Source of the DNA: UBA695 sp042691655
GTDB taxonomy: Bacteria; Verrucomicrobiota; Verrucomicrobiia; Chthoniobacterales; Chthoniobacteraceae
DNA length: 64,000 nucleotides
Assembly: GCA_042691655.1 (NCBI GenBank)
Contig: CP170506.1
Location: forward strand, 5,560,389 to 5,624,388
Direction of reading: 5' to 3'
The translations under genes and the position numbers were made by a program. The notes under the pieces were generated by a model. The model was not told the origin of the DNA, ran no database searches, and saw nothing but the letters and a program-made list of their open reading frames with translations. Position 1 is the first letter of the stretch, and every line of letters begins with the position of its first letter. Positions 1 through 7,660 of the stretch are shown here, in pieces.

Positions 1-175
1 CGCGCAGGCCGCACAGGTCTGCCCAACGGCGTTTCAGGAGGGTGAGGAGGTAGTTCCATTTCTTTCGGGTGTCCTTCACATTTAGAACCTCCTTAAAGGT
101 CAGCGTCCACATGTAGAGCGGCTGTTTCCCAAGGATTTCGGTGGCGATCAAAAAGGCGGCTTTGGTCTTCTTCAT
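1..175 (-). CDS. Partial rolling-circle replication (HUH Rep-like) protein, N-terminus
   Basis: Only the first 58 codons lie in the window; the gene runs off the left edge. The start is the ATG complementary to 173-175 (MKKTKAAFL). Residues 18-25 contain YMWTLTF, followed by a spaced KKWNYLLTLLKRR segment. A TLTF strand followed by a W..LL..LKRR helix resembles motif I of HUH endonucleases that nick DNA for rolling-circle replication in small ssDNA phages and plasmids. The catalytic HUH and Tyr motifs would lie outside the window, so the family is inferred from the N-terminus alone. The gene follows 210-617 after a 34-nt gap, probably in one transcript, and belongs to the element ending at the tRNA remnant at 932-962. 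Confidence 0.5.
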   Translation of the reverse strand, partial: MKKTKAAFLIATEILGKQPLYMWTLTFKEVLNVKDTRKKWNYLLTLLKRRWADLCGLR

Positions 176-209
176 GGTGGGTAGTGGAGTTGTTTGTATA
201 TAGACAAGG

Positions 210-617
210 TTAAGCGAGCGCCGGCCCTGTGGCTGCGCCTTGCGGCGCAGTCACAGGACCGCCGCCCGGTTCATCCTCCTCAAGGGGCAACGGCTCTTTC
301 TTGCCAATCCATGCGGTGACCAAATCGTTCTTTGGGTCCACGGTCTGGATGGGGAAGACGTAACGCTTCCCTTTCTCCAGGGGGATAGTCACCTGTTCTG
401 GCTCGGTGGCTCCGTCGGGAGCAAGGGCGGTGATCTTGGCTACCCCAAACGCGCCGCCCATGGAGCACTCGACCACGTACACGACGAGAAGCCGGGGGAT
501 TTTCAGCCCACTCTTCTTGTCCACGTAATCGCTCCGAATGGCCCTGCCGCCCCGGAACTCGCCAACCACGAGAAGTTCCCCGGCCAAGAACCGGGTGCAT
601 GCTTCGGAAGCCTTCAC
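210..617 (-). CDS. Small protein of the integrated element, function unknown
   Basis: Encodes 135 aa. The start is a GTG at 615-617, chosen because a perfect AAAAGGAGG ribosome-binding site sits 7 nt upstream and because the GTG overlaps the stop of the upstream ORF (GTGA). A longer in-frame ATG at 659 would place that site inside the gene. The protein (VKASEACTRFLAGELL...) has basic, beta-rich middle segments and an acidic C-terminus (EPLPLEEDEPGGG). That pattern, and its place directly before a Rep gene, recall the ssDNA-binding proteins of rolling-circle elements, but no diagnostic motif is visible, so the function stays open. Confidence 0.55.
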   Translation of the reverse strand: MKASEACTRFLAGELLVVGEFRGGRAIRSDYVDKKSGLKIPRLLVVYVVECSMGGAFGVAKITALAPDGATEPEQVTIPLEKGKRYVFPIQTVDPKNDLVTAWIGKKEPLPLEEDEPGGGPVTAPQGAATGPALA

Positions 618-856
618 TTGGACGCCTCCTTTTCGTTCCCCGCTCCGACTTGCCCACAAAACGGTTGCTCTGGCTTAGCGCCAGCGCGCGAGCTGTTCGC
701 TTCGCGGCTCGCGCTGCCGCAACCTCGGTCCCCTTCGACAGGCTTCGGGGCCTCGTTTGTGGACAAGTCTACGCTCCGTTGACTCCTTACAATCGCGAGA
801 ATGGCCTGCCGGAAGGGTTCCGCAAGCCGGGGCCACGCCTCGACCACCTCGCACAC
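614..856 (-). CDS. Small ORF coupled to the element operon; possible remnant of a longer gene
   Basis: About 80 aa from a GTG at 856. The frame stays open upstream through 962, so the true start is unsure and this may be the 3' end of a longer gene. The first half contains EAWPRLAEPFRQAILAI, a pattern I associate from memory with proteins near tyrosine recombinases in Verrucomicrobia and Planctomycetes (not verified here). The second half is low-complexity Ser/Ala/Gly. Its TGA overlaps the GTG of the next gene, so the two are probably translationally coupled. Confidence 0.4.
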   Translation of the reverse strand: MCEVVEAWPRLAEPFRQAILAIVRSQRSVDLSTNEAPKPVEGDRGCGSASREANSSRAGAKPEQPFCGQVGAGNEKEASK

Positions 857-931
857 TTCAAAGCCTTTTTTAAGATCGAGTGCGCAAGGAAGTGCGTCGT
901 CTTTTGTAACTTGCTTATTTTCAAGAGAGTC

Positions 932-962
932 ACTATAGGTTCGAGTCCTAGTGAGGCAGCCA
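932..962 (+). other. tRNA 3'-end remnant, probable attachment site (att)
   Basis: The stretch reads as a tRNA T-arm (ATAGG-TTCGAGT-CCTAG), then TGAGGCA as the acceptor 3' strand, G as discriminator base and CCA at 960-962. A matching 5' acceptor TGCCTCA is absent in the preceding 100 nt, so no whole tRNA is present. Integrases that use tRNA 3' ends leave such a duplicated fragment at the far end of the element. By that logic the element lies to the left, host DNA resumes at 963, and an intact tRNA with the same 3' end should lie left of the window. G73 would suit tRNA-Asn, but the identity is not certain. Confidence 0.6.
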
Positions 963-1083
963 TTCCCGTTTCTGCGTCCCCCCGGTGCCAGTTCGCGCCA
1001 AATCGGCCGACGGAGGTCTTCAAAAGCGTCAAGTTTCGAGAGTTGATCCCGCTTGAATTACAAAAAAACCTTACCTCTTGACT

Positions 1084-1380
1084 ATGGGAAAATGGATTTA
1101 CGTCTGGGATAGCCTCTGTTCTGAAGATGCAACGGTGGATGGTGTCAGCTTCATGGGTTCACAATGGAATCGAGTCGTCGGGGAGACTGCCCAAGTTTGC
1201 GATCCGATCTATGGCCAGGAATTTCAGTTTCCCGTTTACGAGCACGCCAAGGATGATGGATCTGTTATCCGTGTGGCTATGACGGAGCATACCCCTGGTG
1301 TTTACTTAGCCTATCTTGACGATCCAGGGCTCGCGGAGCGTGTTCAACCGAAGTCGATTCGCGAGGTAAGATATAGGTGA
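1084..1380 (+). CDS. Small acidic protein, unknown
   Basis: Encodes 98 aa from the ATG at 1084; an in-frame TTG at 1078 is the alternative. The sequence (MGKWIYVWDSLCSEDATVDG...) is rich in aromatic and acidic residues, with no signal peptide or membrane segment. I do not recognise the family. It lies just outside the predicted element boundary and 35 nt before a membrane-protein gene on the same strand, so the two could share a transcript. Confidence 0.5.
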   Translation: MGKWIYVWDSLCSEDATVDGVSFMGSQWNRVVGETAQVCDPIYGQEFQFPVYEHAKDDGSVIRVAMTEHTPGVYLAYLDDPGLAERVQPKSIREVRYR

Positions 1381-1415
1381 TGAGCCCAAGACGTTAAGGC
1401 GACCTTCGAATTCTC

Positions 1416-1883
1416 ATGAGCTCAATCACTCCACTTCTCGCTGATGTTGTTTGGCCTGCGTTGTTTCTTGAGCAGCGTTTGTTTTCTTGGTGGGCAATCG
1501 GCGCAGGCTTATTGGCCGAATTGCTATTCGTGCGATATATCACGAAGCTCTCATGGAGCATGTGCATTGTCGCTGATATCGCAATGAATGCTGCCTCCTC
1601 AATTCTTGGTTTCATTCTCATTCCACTGGCAGGCATAGTTTGGGAATTTTTCCCTGGATTGATTTTTTGCGAGATTTTTCACATCGGAACATTCAATCCG
1701 ATTACTTGGACCGCCACATTCGTAATTGCAGCAATGGTTAATGGTTCTTTAGAGGGACTCGTTTTGCGATTCGGATTTAAGCAAGCGATCGGGAAGAAAG
1801 GCTTTTGGTTACTCTGTCTTGCCAATGCGGTCAGTATTGGCATGGCCTTTTACAGTGTTTTCGCTCACCCTCCGCAATCATGA
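1416..1883 (+). CDS. Four-helix integral membrane protein, unknown
   Basis: Encodes 155 aa with about four hydrophobic segments: roughly residues 22-42 (WWAIGAGLLAELLFV), 46-75, 98-113 (TWTATFVIAAMVNGSLEG) and 127-148 (GFWLLCLANAVSIGMAF). There is no recognisable domain or motif. Base composition is visibly more A/T-rich than in the genes from 2042 onward, as in the ORF before it, which may reflect recent acquisition near an integration site. Confidence 0.6.
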   Translation: MSSITPLLADVVWPALFLEQRLFSWWAIGAGLLAELLFVRYITKLSWSMCIVADIAMNAASSILGFILIPLAGIVWEFFPGLIFCEIFHIGTFNPITWTATFVIAAMVNGSLEGLVLRFGFKQAIGKKGFWLLCLANAVSIGMAFYSVFAHPPQS

Positions 1884-1913
1884 ATCCGCGAGAGTGTAGT
1901 ATATGGGGTCAAC

Positions 1914-2020
1914 TCTTGAAACTTGCCATACATGCTCTTTTCTCTTCTTTATTCAGCGGAGTTCCCTGCGTCTTTCGAAGAGAGACAGGGGGGAACCTAC
2001 TGAACCGTCAAGTTTCAAGA
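1914..2020. repeat. 12-bp inverted repeat enclosing a REP-like hairpin (IS200/RAYT-like relic)
   Basis: TCTTGAAACTTG at 1914-1925 is the exact reverse complement of CAAGTTTCAAGA at 2009-2020. Inside lies a second imperfect palindrome, GTTCCC at 1961-1966 against GGGAAC at 1991-1996, with partly pairing inner bases. Nested palindromes of this size are typical of REP sequences and IS200/IS605 ends. No transposase ORF remains. It fills most of the gap between the membrane-protein gene and the end of dinB and could also act as a terminator between the convergent genes. Confidence 0.45.
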
Positions 2021-2041
2021 ATCGCACCCTGCTGTTTTTCG

Positions 2042-3115
2042 CTAAAACGGCAGCATGAGTTGCGCGGCGGGCGGGACCATGCGGGAGACTCCGAGGCCTA
2101 GCAGCCGCAGGGGGCGCGTGACGAGGCGGTCCCGGCGCAGGAGGCTGCAGGCCAGGAGGTAGAGGGTTTCGGCGTCCTCTACCGGGTCCTCAATGCTGAT
2201 CTGGCGGGTGAGGGTCTTGAAGTCGCTGTAACGTACTTTGACTTGGACGGTTTTGGCGGCGAGCTGCTCGCGCGAGAGTTTGCGCGCGATTTCCTCGGCC
2301 TGCGCTTTGAGCGTGGGGACCAGGATGCGGCGGTCTTCGGTGTCCCGCTCGAAGGTGTCCTCGACGCTGATGCTTTTGACTTCGCCTTCGACTTCCAGGG
2401 CCCGGTCGTCCTCGCCGCTGGCGTAGCGTTTGAGGGCCGCGCCGAAGGAGCCGACGAGCGCGCGCAGGTCGCCGGGGTGGTCCTGGATGTCGCCGATGGT
2501 GCGCAGGCCCGCTTTGGTGAGGACTTCGGCGGTGACTTTGCCCACCCCGTGGATGGCCGAGGCGGGCAGCGGGCGCAGAAAGGCTTTTTTCTCGCTCTCG
2601 GTGATGCAAAAAAGGCCGTCGGGTTTGCCGTAATCGCTGGCGATTTTGGCGAGCAGTTTATTGGTGGCGATGCCGATGGATGCGTTGAGCCGATGTTCCC
2701 GCCGGATGGTCTCTTTGATTTCCCGCCCCAGGTCCATGGCGGCGCGGATGGCGTCGTCCGGGGGGAGGTCCTGGAAACGGCTGCTCATTTCGAGGTACGC
2801 CTCGTCGATGGACATCGGCTCGATGGCGTCGGCGTAGCCCGCGAGGCGTGCCATGATCTGGCGCGATACGTCCCGGTAGGCGGTCATGCGCGGGGAGACG
2901 AAGGCCCCCCCGGGGCAGAGCCGGTAGGCCGTGCGGGAGGGCATGGCGGAATGCACGCCGAATGCCCGGGCCTCGTAGCTGGCGGCCGAGACCACCCCGC
3001 GCCGGTCCGGCGGCGCGCCGACGATCACCGGCTTGCCCGCAAGCGCCGGGTTGTCGCGCTGTTCGACGGACGCGAAGAACGCGTCCATATCGAGGTGGAA
3101 GAGGACTCTGGCCAT
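2042..3115 (-). CDS. dinB: DNA polymerase IV (Y-family translesion polymerase)
   Basis: Encodes 357 aa, the usual length. The protein copies past DNA lesions at low fidelity. The Y-family active site is clear: HLDMDAFFASVEQ near the N-terminus (metal ligands D9 and D11) and SIDEAYLE at 102-109 with D104 and E105. Helix-hairpin-helix and little-finger regions follow. The last residues, QLMLPF, resemble the sliding-clamp-binding motif QLxLF found at pol IV C-termini. No obvious LexA-type operator stands in the 84 nt upstream. It is downstream of the GH38 gene on the same strand, with a hairpin between them. Confidence 0.95.
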   Translation of the reverse strand: MARVLFHLDMDAFFASVEQRDNPALAGKPVIVGAPPDRRGVVSAASYEARAFGVHSAMPSRTAYRLCPGGAFVSPRMTAYRDVSRQIMARLAGYADAIEPMSIDEAYLEMSSRFQDLPPDDAIRAAMDLGREIKETIRREHRLNASIGIATNKLLAKIASDYGKPDGLFCITESEKKAFLRPLPASAIHGVGKVTAEVLTKAGLRTIGDIQDHPGDLRALVGSFGAALKRYASGEDDRALEVEGEVKSISVEDTFERDTEDRRILVPTLKAQAEEIARKLSREQLAAKTVQVKVRYSDFKTLTRQISIEDPVEDAETLYLLACSLLRRDRLVTRPLRLLGLGVSRMVPPAAQLMLPF

Positions 3116-3139
3116 CGGAGAGCCACGTTAACGGCGGGC

Positions 3140-3160
3140 CCCCGGCTAAACAAGCCGGGG
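3140..3160 (-). terminator. Stable hairpin between the GH38 gene and dinB
   Basis: CCCCGGCT at 3140-3147 pairs perfectly with AGCCGGGG at 3153-3160 around a 5-nt loop. It lies 40 nt past the GH38 stop codon. No T-run follows on either strand, so it may be an mRNA-stabilising hairpin and not an intrinsic terminator. Confidence 0.4.
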
Positions 3161-3199
3161 TTTGCCGTCCGTCCTCCACCACCTCGCGTGGACCTCCGG

Positions 3200-6100
3200 T
3201 TATTTTGAGAACCGGACGGTCTTGATTTCGAAGGGCCGGAATTCCAGCGCGAGCGATTTGCCGTCGAAGGGAAGCGGGGTCTGGTTCTCTTCGATCAGGT
3301 TGGTCAGCGTGGCGTGTTTGAACGGGAGCTTTACTTCCAGCTTGGCCCGGGTGGCGGTGCGGGCGGATTCGTAGAACCGCACGATGAGGTCGCCAGAGCC
3401 GTCTTCGGCGGGCTTGAGGGTTTCCAGGATGATGTTGGGCGCGCTGAGCGAGAAGAGGCTGCCGGGCTCGGCTGCGCCGGGGGCGCTCATGAGGGGCGCG
3501 TTGAGTTCGTAGCCTTGCTGCACGAGGCCGGACTCGGCGAAGCCGCGCCCGCCCCAGGCGTAGAAGGCGTAGGTGAACTCGTGCGAGCCCTGGTCGGCCG
3601 TCATGTCGGGGCCGAGCGGGGCGCGCAGCAGGGTGAGGTTGATGCTGTTGCCTTCGACGTCCACGCCGTATTTGCAGTCGTTGAGCACGGCGGCGCCGCG
3701 GGCGGATTCCGCGAGGGCGGTCCAGCGGTGCTGGCAGACTTCGAATTGCGTGGCGTCCGAGGGGCGCGAGGCGTGGGTGGGGTGGGGGACGTGGCCGAAC
3801 TGGATTTCGTTGAGCGCGGTGTCAGAACGAACCGTGACGGGGAAGTTCACCTTGAGGAGCTTGTGCTTCTCGTGCCAATCCACCTGCGTGCGGAACTCGA
3901 TGCGGCGGCTTCCGGCGGCCAGGACGATATCCTGGACGAGCTGGGAGGTGTGGATCTGGCGCTTGACGCGCACGATGGCCAGCAGCGGGCCCGCCGTGAT
4001 GACCTCGATTTCGGAGGTGCTATCCAGTAACACCGGCGTCTGCTTGTAGGTGCTGGTGATGTCCCAGGCGTCGAAGCTGTTGGGGACGTCTTTGTACATC
4101 CGCAGGGAGTTGCAGGCTCCGGCGGCCCATTCGCTTTGGGTCTCTTTGTCCCAGATGCTGGTGAGCTCGCCCCGGTCGTTGAGCGTGACGCGGAGGAATT
4201 CGTTTTCCAACGAGGTGGGCGTGGCCGTAAGTGGGCTGGTGGCAGCGGCGGGCTGTTTGGCCCCGCGCCGCACGGTGGTCCAGCCGGTGGCGGGTACGGG
4301 CGGGGTTTGCGCGAAGGTCTTGCCGCAAACCTGCTGCGTGAGGAGCGCGTTGCCGGAGAGGTCGGTGGCGGCGTCGAAGCCCTCGGGCAGCTCGACGATC
4401 TCCTGGCGCTCCCACGATTGGGAGTTGAAGAGCGTGAGCGCATCGGCGTCGGTGTCGCACAGGGCGCTCAAGGTCGAGGCCGTTTCGTGGGCGGCACCTT
4501 CGAGCACGCGGGCATAGGCGGCCCCGGCTTCTACGTAAACTTGGTGTATTGAGGAGCCCGGGATAATATCGTGGAACTGGTTGAGGAGCACCTCCTTCCA
4601 AAGCGCCTCGACGTGCTCGGCGGGGAAGGCTTTCCCCCGCAGGAGCGCCGCCGCACCGCCCCAGAACTCCAGGTCGTGCAGGGCGTGCTCGCACCGGCGG
4701 TTGCTTTTTTTGACGTGGGCTTGAGATGTGAAGGTGCCTCGGTGGGCCTGGAAGTAGAGCTCGCCTACCCAGGTTGGCACTTGGGCGAGCGCTTTTTTAT
4801 CGGCCACCATTTCCTCGAAGAACGCGGTGGGGGCCTCGATGGTGCAGCGCGGGCTGCCCTCCAGGTCGCTCTGGCGGCGAAGGTACTCCACGTGGTCGCG
4901 CACGGGGCCGCCGCCGCCGTCGCCCCAGCCGAACGGCAGGAGCCGCTTGGTGTGGAAGCCGGTTTTCTGCGGGCGCTCGGACCAGCGGGTGGCCAGCGTT
5001 TTGGGGTCGGTCTGGCTGTTGTAATCGAAGTGCAGGTAGGTCAGGATGCGGCTGCCGTCGATGCCTTCCCACCAGAACCAGTTGTACGGGAAAATTTCGC
5101 CGCCGTCGTAGATCCAGAAAATCTTTTGCGTGGAGAAATAATCGACGCGGCAGCCTTGCATGATCTGCGGCAGCGCCCCGCTGTAGCCGAAGACGTCGGG
5201 CAGCCACATGAGGCGGCTGTCGATGCCAAATTCCTCCTGGAAGAATTGTTTCCCGTAAAGGAACTGGCGGATGAGGCTTTCGCCGCTCGGCAGATTGGTG
5301 TCGGCCTCGACCCACATCGCGCCGTCGGGCACCCACTGGCCCCGCTTGACGGCTTCGTGAACCCGCTCGTAAATGTCCGGGAATTGGCGCTGGGCCACCT
5401 CGTAGAGGTAGGGCTGGCTTTGCAGGAATTTATACTCCGGGTACTCCTCCATCAGTGTGAGCTGGGAGGAGAAGGTACGCCCGCACTTCCGGTCGGTCTC
5501 GGCCAGCGGCCAGAGCCAGGCGAGATCGAGGTGCGCGTGGCCGAAGCAGTGCATCCCCGGCGCGGTGGTGCCGTTGCGGGCTTGGAGCAGCGGCTTGAGC
5601 AGCTCGCGGCCCTGCCGGACGGTTTCCAGCATTTCAGCGCGCGGCAGCTCCGGGTCCACCACCACGGTCATTTTCGCGAGCGCGTCTTCGATCTGCGCCA
5701 GCCGGAGCGATTCGCGGTCGGCCATGGCCTCGGCGAGCTTGGCGAGCGTCTCGACGTCGAGCCAGAGCTGGTAGACCTCTTCGTTCCAGATGCCGAACTC
5801 GCTCTTTTCGATCGTGGCCTGGCACTCCGGGGTGGGCGGCACGGTGAGCACGCCGTCGGGGACGGGGCCGGTGCCGCATTCGCGCGTGCCGTTGCCCGCG
5901 TAGGTTTGCAGGAGAATGTCGATGGTTTCGCCGCCTTGGGCTTGGAGGGTGAGGGTGATATCCCGCTCCGACCAACTGCGCGAACCGACGGCTTTCCCGT
6001 CGATCCAGACGAGGCTTTCCAGGCCGGTCTCCGGACGCACGACAATTCGCTCGCCCCGGGCGGTTTCGGGGATCCGTACCGCCGCGCGCAGCCACGCGGT

Positions 6101-6289
6101 TTCATTGTGCGCGCCCCAGCGGGTTCCCGGCGGGAAGGGGCGAAGCGGGTTCGCGAGCGCCTGGCTCGGGGTGAGCTGCTCGAAGGTGGTGAACCCTTCG
6201 AAAAGGACTTCGCCGAGGGGAACGAAAAAGAGTTTGGGGAGGACTTTGCGCCAGCAGTCGACGCGGTTACGCCATTCGAGAGTAATCAT
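3200..6289 (-). CDS. Alpha-mannosidase, glycoside hydrolase family 38
   Basis: Encodes 1029 aa, typical of bacterial GH38 enzymes, which release mannose from alpha-mannosides with retention of configuration. An N-terminal beta domain (1-240) precedes the catalytic barrel. HAHLDLAWLWP at 251-261 carries the zinc ligands H253 and D255, and the nucleophile is D365 in LPDVFGYSG. A mid three-helix bundle and a C-terminal beta-sandwich complete the fold. There is no signal peptide, so the enzyme is probably cytoplasmic and acts on imported oligomannosides. The start ATG at 6289 gives the conserved N-terminus. A GH2 beta-mannosidase lies 35 kb away in this window, but no mannose transporter is adjacent. 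Confidence 0.93.
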   Translation of the reverse strand: MITLEWRNRVDCWRKVLPKLFFVPLGEVLFEGFTTFEQLTPSQALANPLRPFPPGTRWGAHNETAWLRAAVRIPETARGERIVVRPETGLESLVWIDGKAVGSRSWSERDITLTLQAQGGETIDILLQTYAGNGTRECGTGPVPDGVLTVPPTPECQATIEKSEFGIWNEEVYQLWLDVETLAKLAEAMADRESLRLAQIEDALAKMTVVVDPELPRAEMLETVRQGRELLKPLLQARNGTTAPGMHCFGHAHLDLAWLWPLAETDRKCGRTFSSQLTLMEEYPEYKFLQSQPYLYEVAQRQFPDIYERVHEAVKRGQWVPDGAMWVEADTNLPSGESLIRQFLYGKQFFQEEFGIDSRLMWLPDVFGYSGALPQIMQGCRVDYFSTQKIFWIYDGGEIFPYNWFWWEGIDGSRILTYLHFDYNSQTDPKTLATRWSERPQKTGFHTKRLLPFGWGDGGGGPVRDHVEYLRRQSDLEGSPRCTIEAPTAFFEEMVADKKALAQVPTWVGELYFQAHRGTFTSQAHVKKSNRRCEHALHDLEFWGGAAALLRGKAFPAEHVEALWKEVLLNQFHDIIPGSSIHQVYVEAGAAYARVLEGAAHETASTLSALCDTDADALTLFNSQSWERQEIVELPEGFDAATDLSGNALLTQQVCGKTFAQTPPVPATGWTTVRRGAKQPAAATSPLTATPTSLENEFLRVTLNDRGELTSIWDKETQSEWAAGACNSLRMYKDVPNSFDAWDITSTYKQTPVLLDSTSEIEVITAGPLLAIVRVKRQIHTSQLVQDIVLAAGSRRIEFRTQVDWHEKHKLLKVNFPVTVRSDTALNEIQFGHVPHPTHASRPSDATQFEVCQHRWTALAESARGAAVLNDCKYGVDVEGNSINLTLLRAPLGPDMTADQGSHEFTYAFYAWGGRGFAESGLVQQGYELNAPLMSAPGAAEPGSLFSLSAPNIILETLKPAEDGSGDLIVRFYESARTATRAKLEVKLPFKHATLTNLIEENQTPLPFDGKSLALEFRPFEIKTVRFSK

Positions 6290-6482
6290 GATGGGCGTTG
6301 TTTACCAAATGCGCCCCGGGTCCGGAAATGCACCGGCTTGCGTTTCAGCTATGCACTTGTTTGCGAAACCGGGATGGAAAGTGAATAGGTGAGGTTGTCG
6401 TTGGCGTTACCTGGGAAAAGCGGGAAGAATCCGCAGATGAACGCAGCTTTTTGGCAATCTTGGCAAACTAGGGCAGGATGAT

Positions 6483-6502
6483 CAGGATTACCCTGAATCC
6501 TG
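6483..6502. repeat. Short inverted repeat upstream of the histidine kinase
   Basis: CAGGATT at 6483-6489 and AATCCTG at 6496-6502 form a 7-bp inverted repeat 27 nt before the kinase start. The surrounding bases (aggatgatcaggatta) resemble the aggat.aacaggatta module of the mosaic repeats near 30390 and 38942, so this may be a decayed fragment of that family. A regulatory role is possible but unsupported. Confidence 0.35.
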
Positions 6503-6529
6503 CGCTCTTCCCAGAAACGTATAGCAAGC

Positions 6530-7639
6530 ATGGATTTGAACACCGTGAGTCGAGCTTACTATGGGAGGCTCATTCTATCGAAGAAGGCGCGGATTTTCGC
6601 GGTTTGGATCCAGGAGGCGAGGCGTATTTTTGGGCCAGAAATCAAACAGTTGCTCTTAGAAAATAGGATGTTCGCTCTCCTGGATGTTGTTGCGGAAGCG
6701 CTCGGCACCAGCGATGCCGACCCTCAATCCGTGCAGGACGAGGTCGAGCGGGCGACGGAGCATGGATTTCTGCGCGCCGAACAGGGTTTCAATGCCGGGC
6801 AGGTGGTCAGGGAGTTTCGCGCGTTTCGTCACGCGATTCGCGATGTCTGCATCGAAGTGGGCATGCCGTTGACGGAGGAGGCGAGGCTCATTATCGAGGA
6901 GGTCATTGATTCCGCCGCCGCGGTCGGGTTGAGTCGTTTTAGCAAGAAACAAACCGATATCATCAAAGAAGAGGATGCCCGCCAAGTGGCGTTTTTGGTG
7001 CATGATTTTCGAACGCCGTTGGGAGCCATCGCTTTGGCCGTGGCAGACGTCATCGAGACCCTGCCAGCGGAGGCGAAGACACCTGAAACCCTGGAAGCTC
7101 TAGACACGATCGAGCGAAATACGGCACACCTCGCCATTTCGATGGAGAAGGCGATGAGAGAACTGTCGGACGTTATTTCGGGGGGTAAAAAGTTGCAAAT
7201 TACAGAGGTCCCGCTGTTTGATTCGGTGGCGAAGGTCATGGAACAACTTAAGATGCCCGCCCGCGCAAAACGGGTCATTCTCTCCAACCGGGTTGACGCG
7301 TCGGCAATATTAGCCGCCTCACAGGACGCGCTGGATCGAGTCCTCATGAATTTGATCGGAAACGCGTTGCGCTACACCACGGGCGGCGAAATCACGGTTG
7401 CCAGTTCTGAAAAAGGGGACGAGATCGAAGTCGTCGTACAGGACACCGGGAGCGGCATTATACCTGAAAAGCTGGCTCGTATATTTGACCCGGGAGAGAA
7501 GGAGCCTGAGAGCCCGGGAATGGGCTTTGGGTTAGCCATTGCGAAGTCATTGGTTGAACTACAAGGCGGCCGAATTCGGATCGAGAGCACGGTTAATAAA
7601 GGCACGGCGGTAATTTTTACGCTGCCCCGGGTGCCATAA
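6530..7639 (+). CDS. Orphan sensor histidine kinase with RsbRD-like N-terminal domain
   Basis: Encodes 369 aa, no membrane segment, so cytoplasmic. Residues 1-145 are helical and look like the RsbRD/globin-like sensor domain seen in stress-response proteins (inferred). The kinase core follows: H-box AFLVHDFRTPLGAI with H158, N-box NLIGNALRYT (274-283), G1 DTGSGI (305-310) and G2 GMGFGLAIAKSL. All catalytic boxes are intact. No response regulator gene lies next to it, so its partner must be elsewhere. The signal sensed cannot be read from the sequence. Confidence 0.85.
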   Translation: MDLNTVSRAYYGRLILSKKARIFAVWIQEARRIFGPEIKQLLLENRMFALLDVVAEALGTSDADPQSVQDEVERATEHGFLRAEQGFNAGQVVREFRAFRHAIRDVCIEVGMPLTEEARLIIEEVIDSAAAVGLSRFSKKQTDIIKEEDARQVAFLVHDFRTPLGAIALAVADVIETLPAEAKTPETLEALDTIERNTAHLAISMEKAMRELSDVISGGKKLQITEVPLFDSVAKVMEQLKMPARAKRVILSNRVDASAILAASQDALDRVLMNLIGNALRYTTGGEITVASSEKGDEIEVVVQDTGSGIIPEKLARIFDPGEKEPESPGMGFGLAIAKSLVELQGGRIRIESTVNKGTAVIFTLPRVP

Positions 7640-7660
7640 CCCCGCCCGCGAAGCGGCGCG

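Noticed and set aside
787..1032. 81-aa minus-strand ORF across the tRNA remnant
   Set aside because: Reads through the tRNA-like sequence (MAASLGLEP, a known translation of tRNA ends) and has no ribosome-binding site.
4571..6388. 605-aa ORF antisense to the GH38 gene
   Set aside because: Only the shadow of a GC-rich gene on the other strand; the GH38 frame has clear family motifs, while the antisense frame has none.
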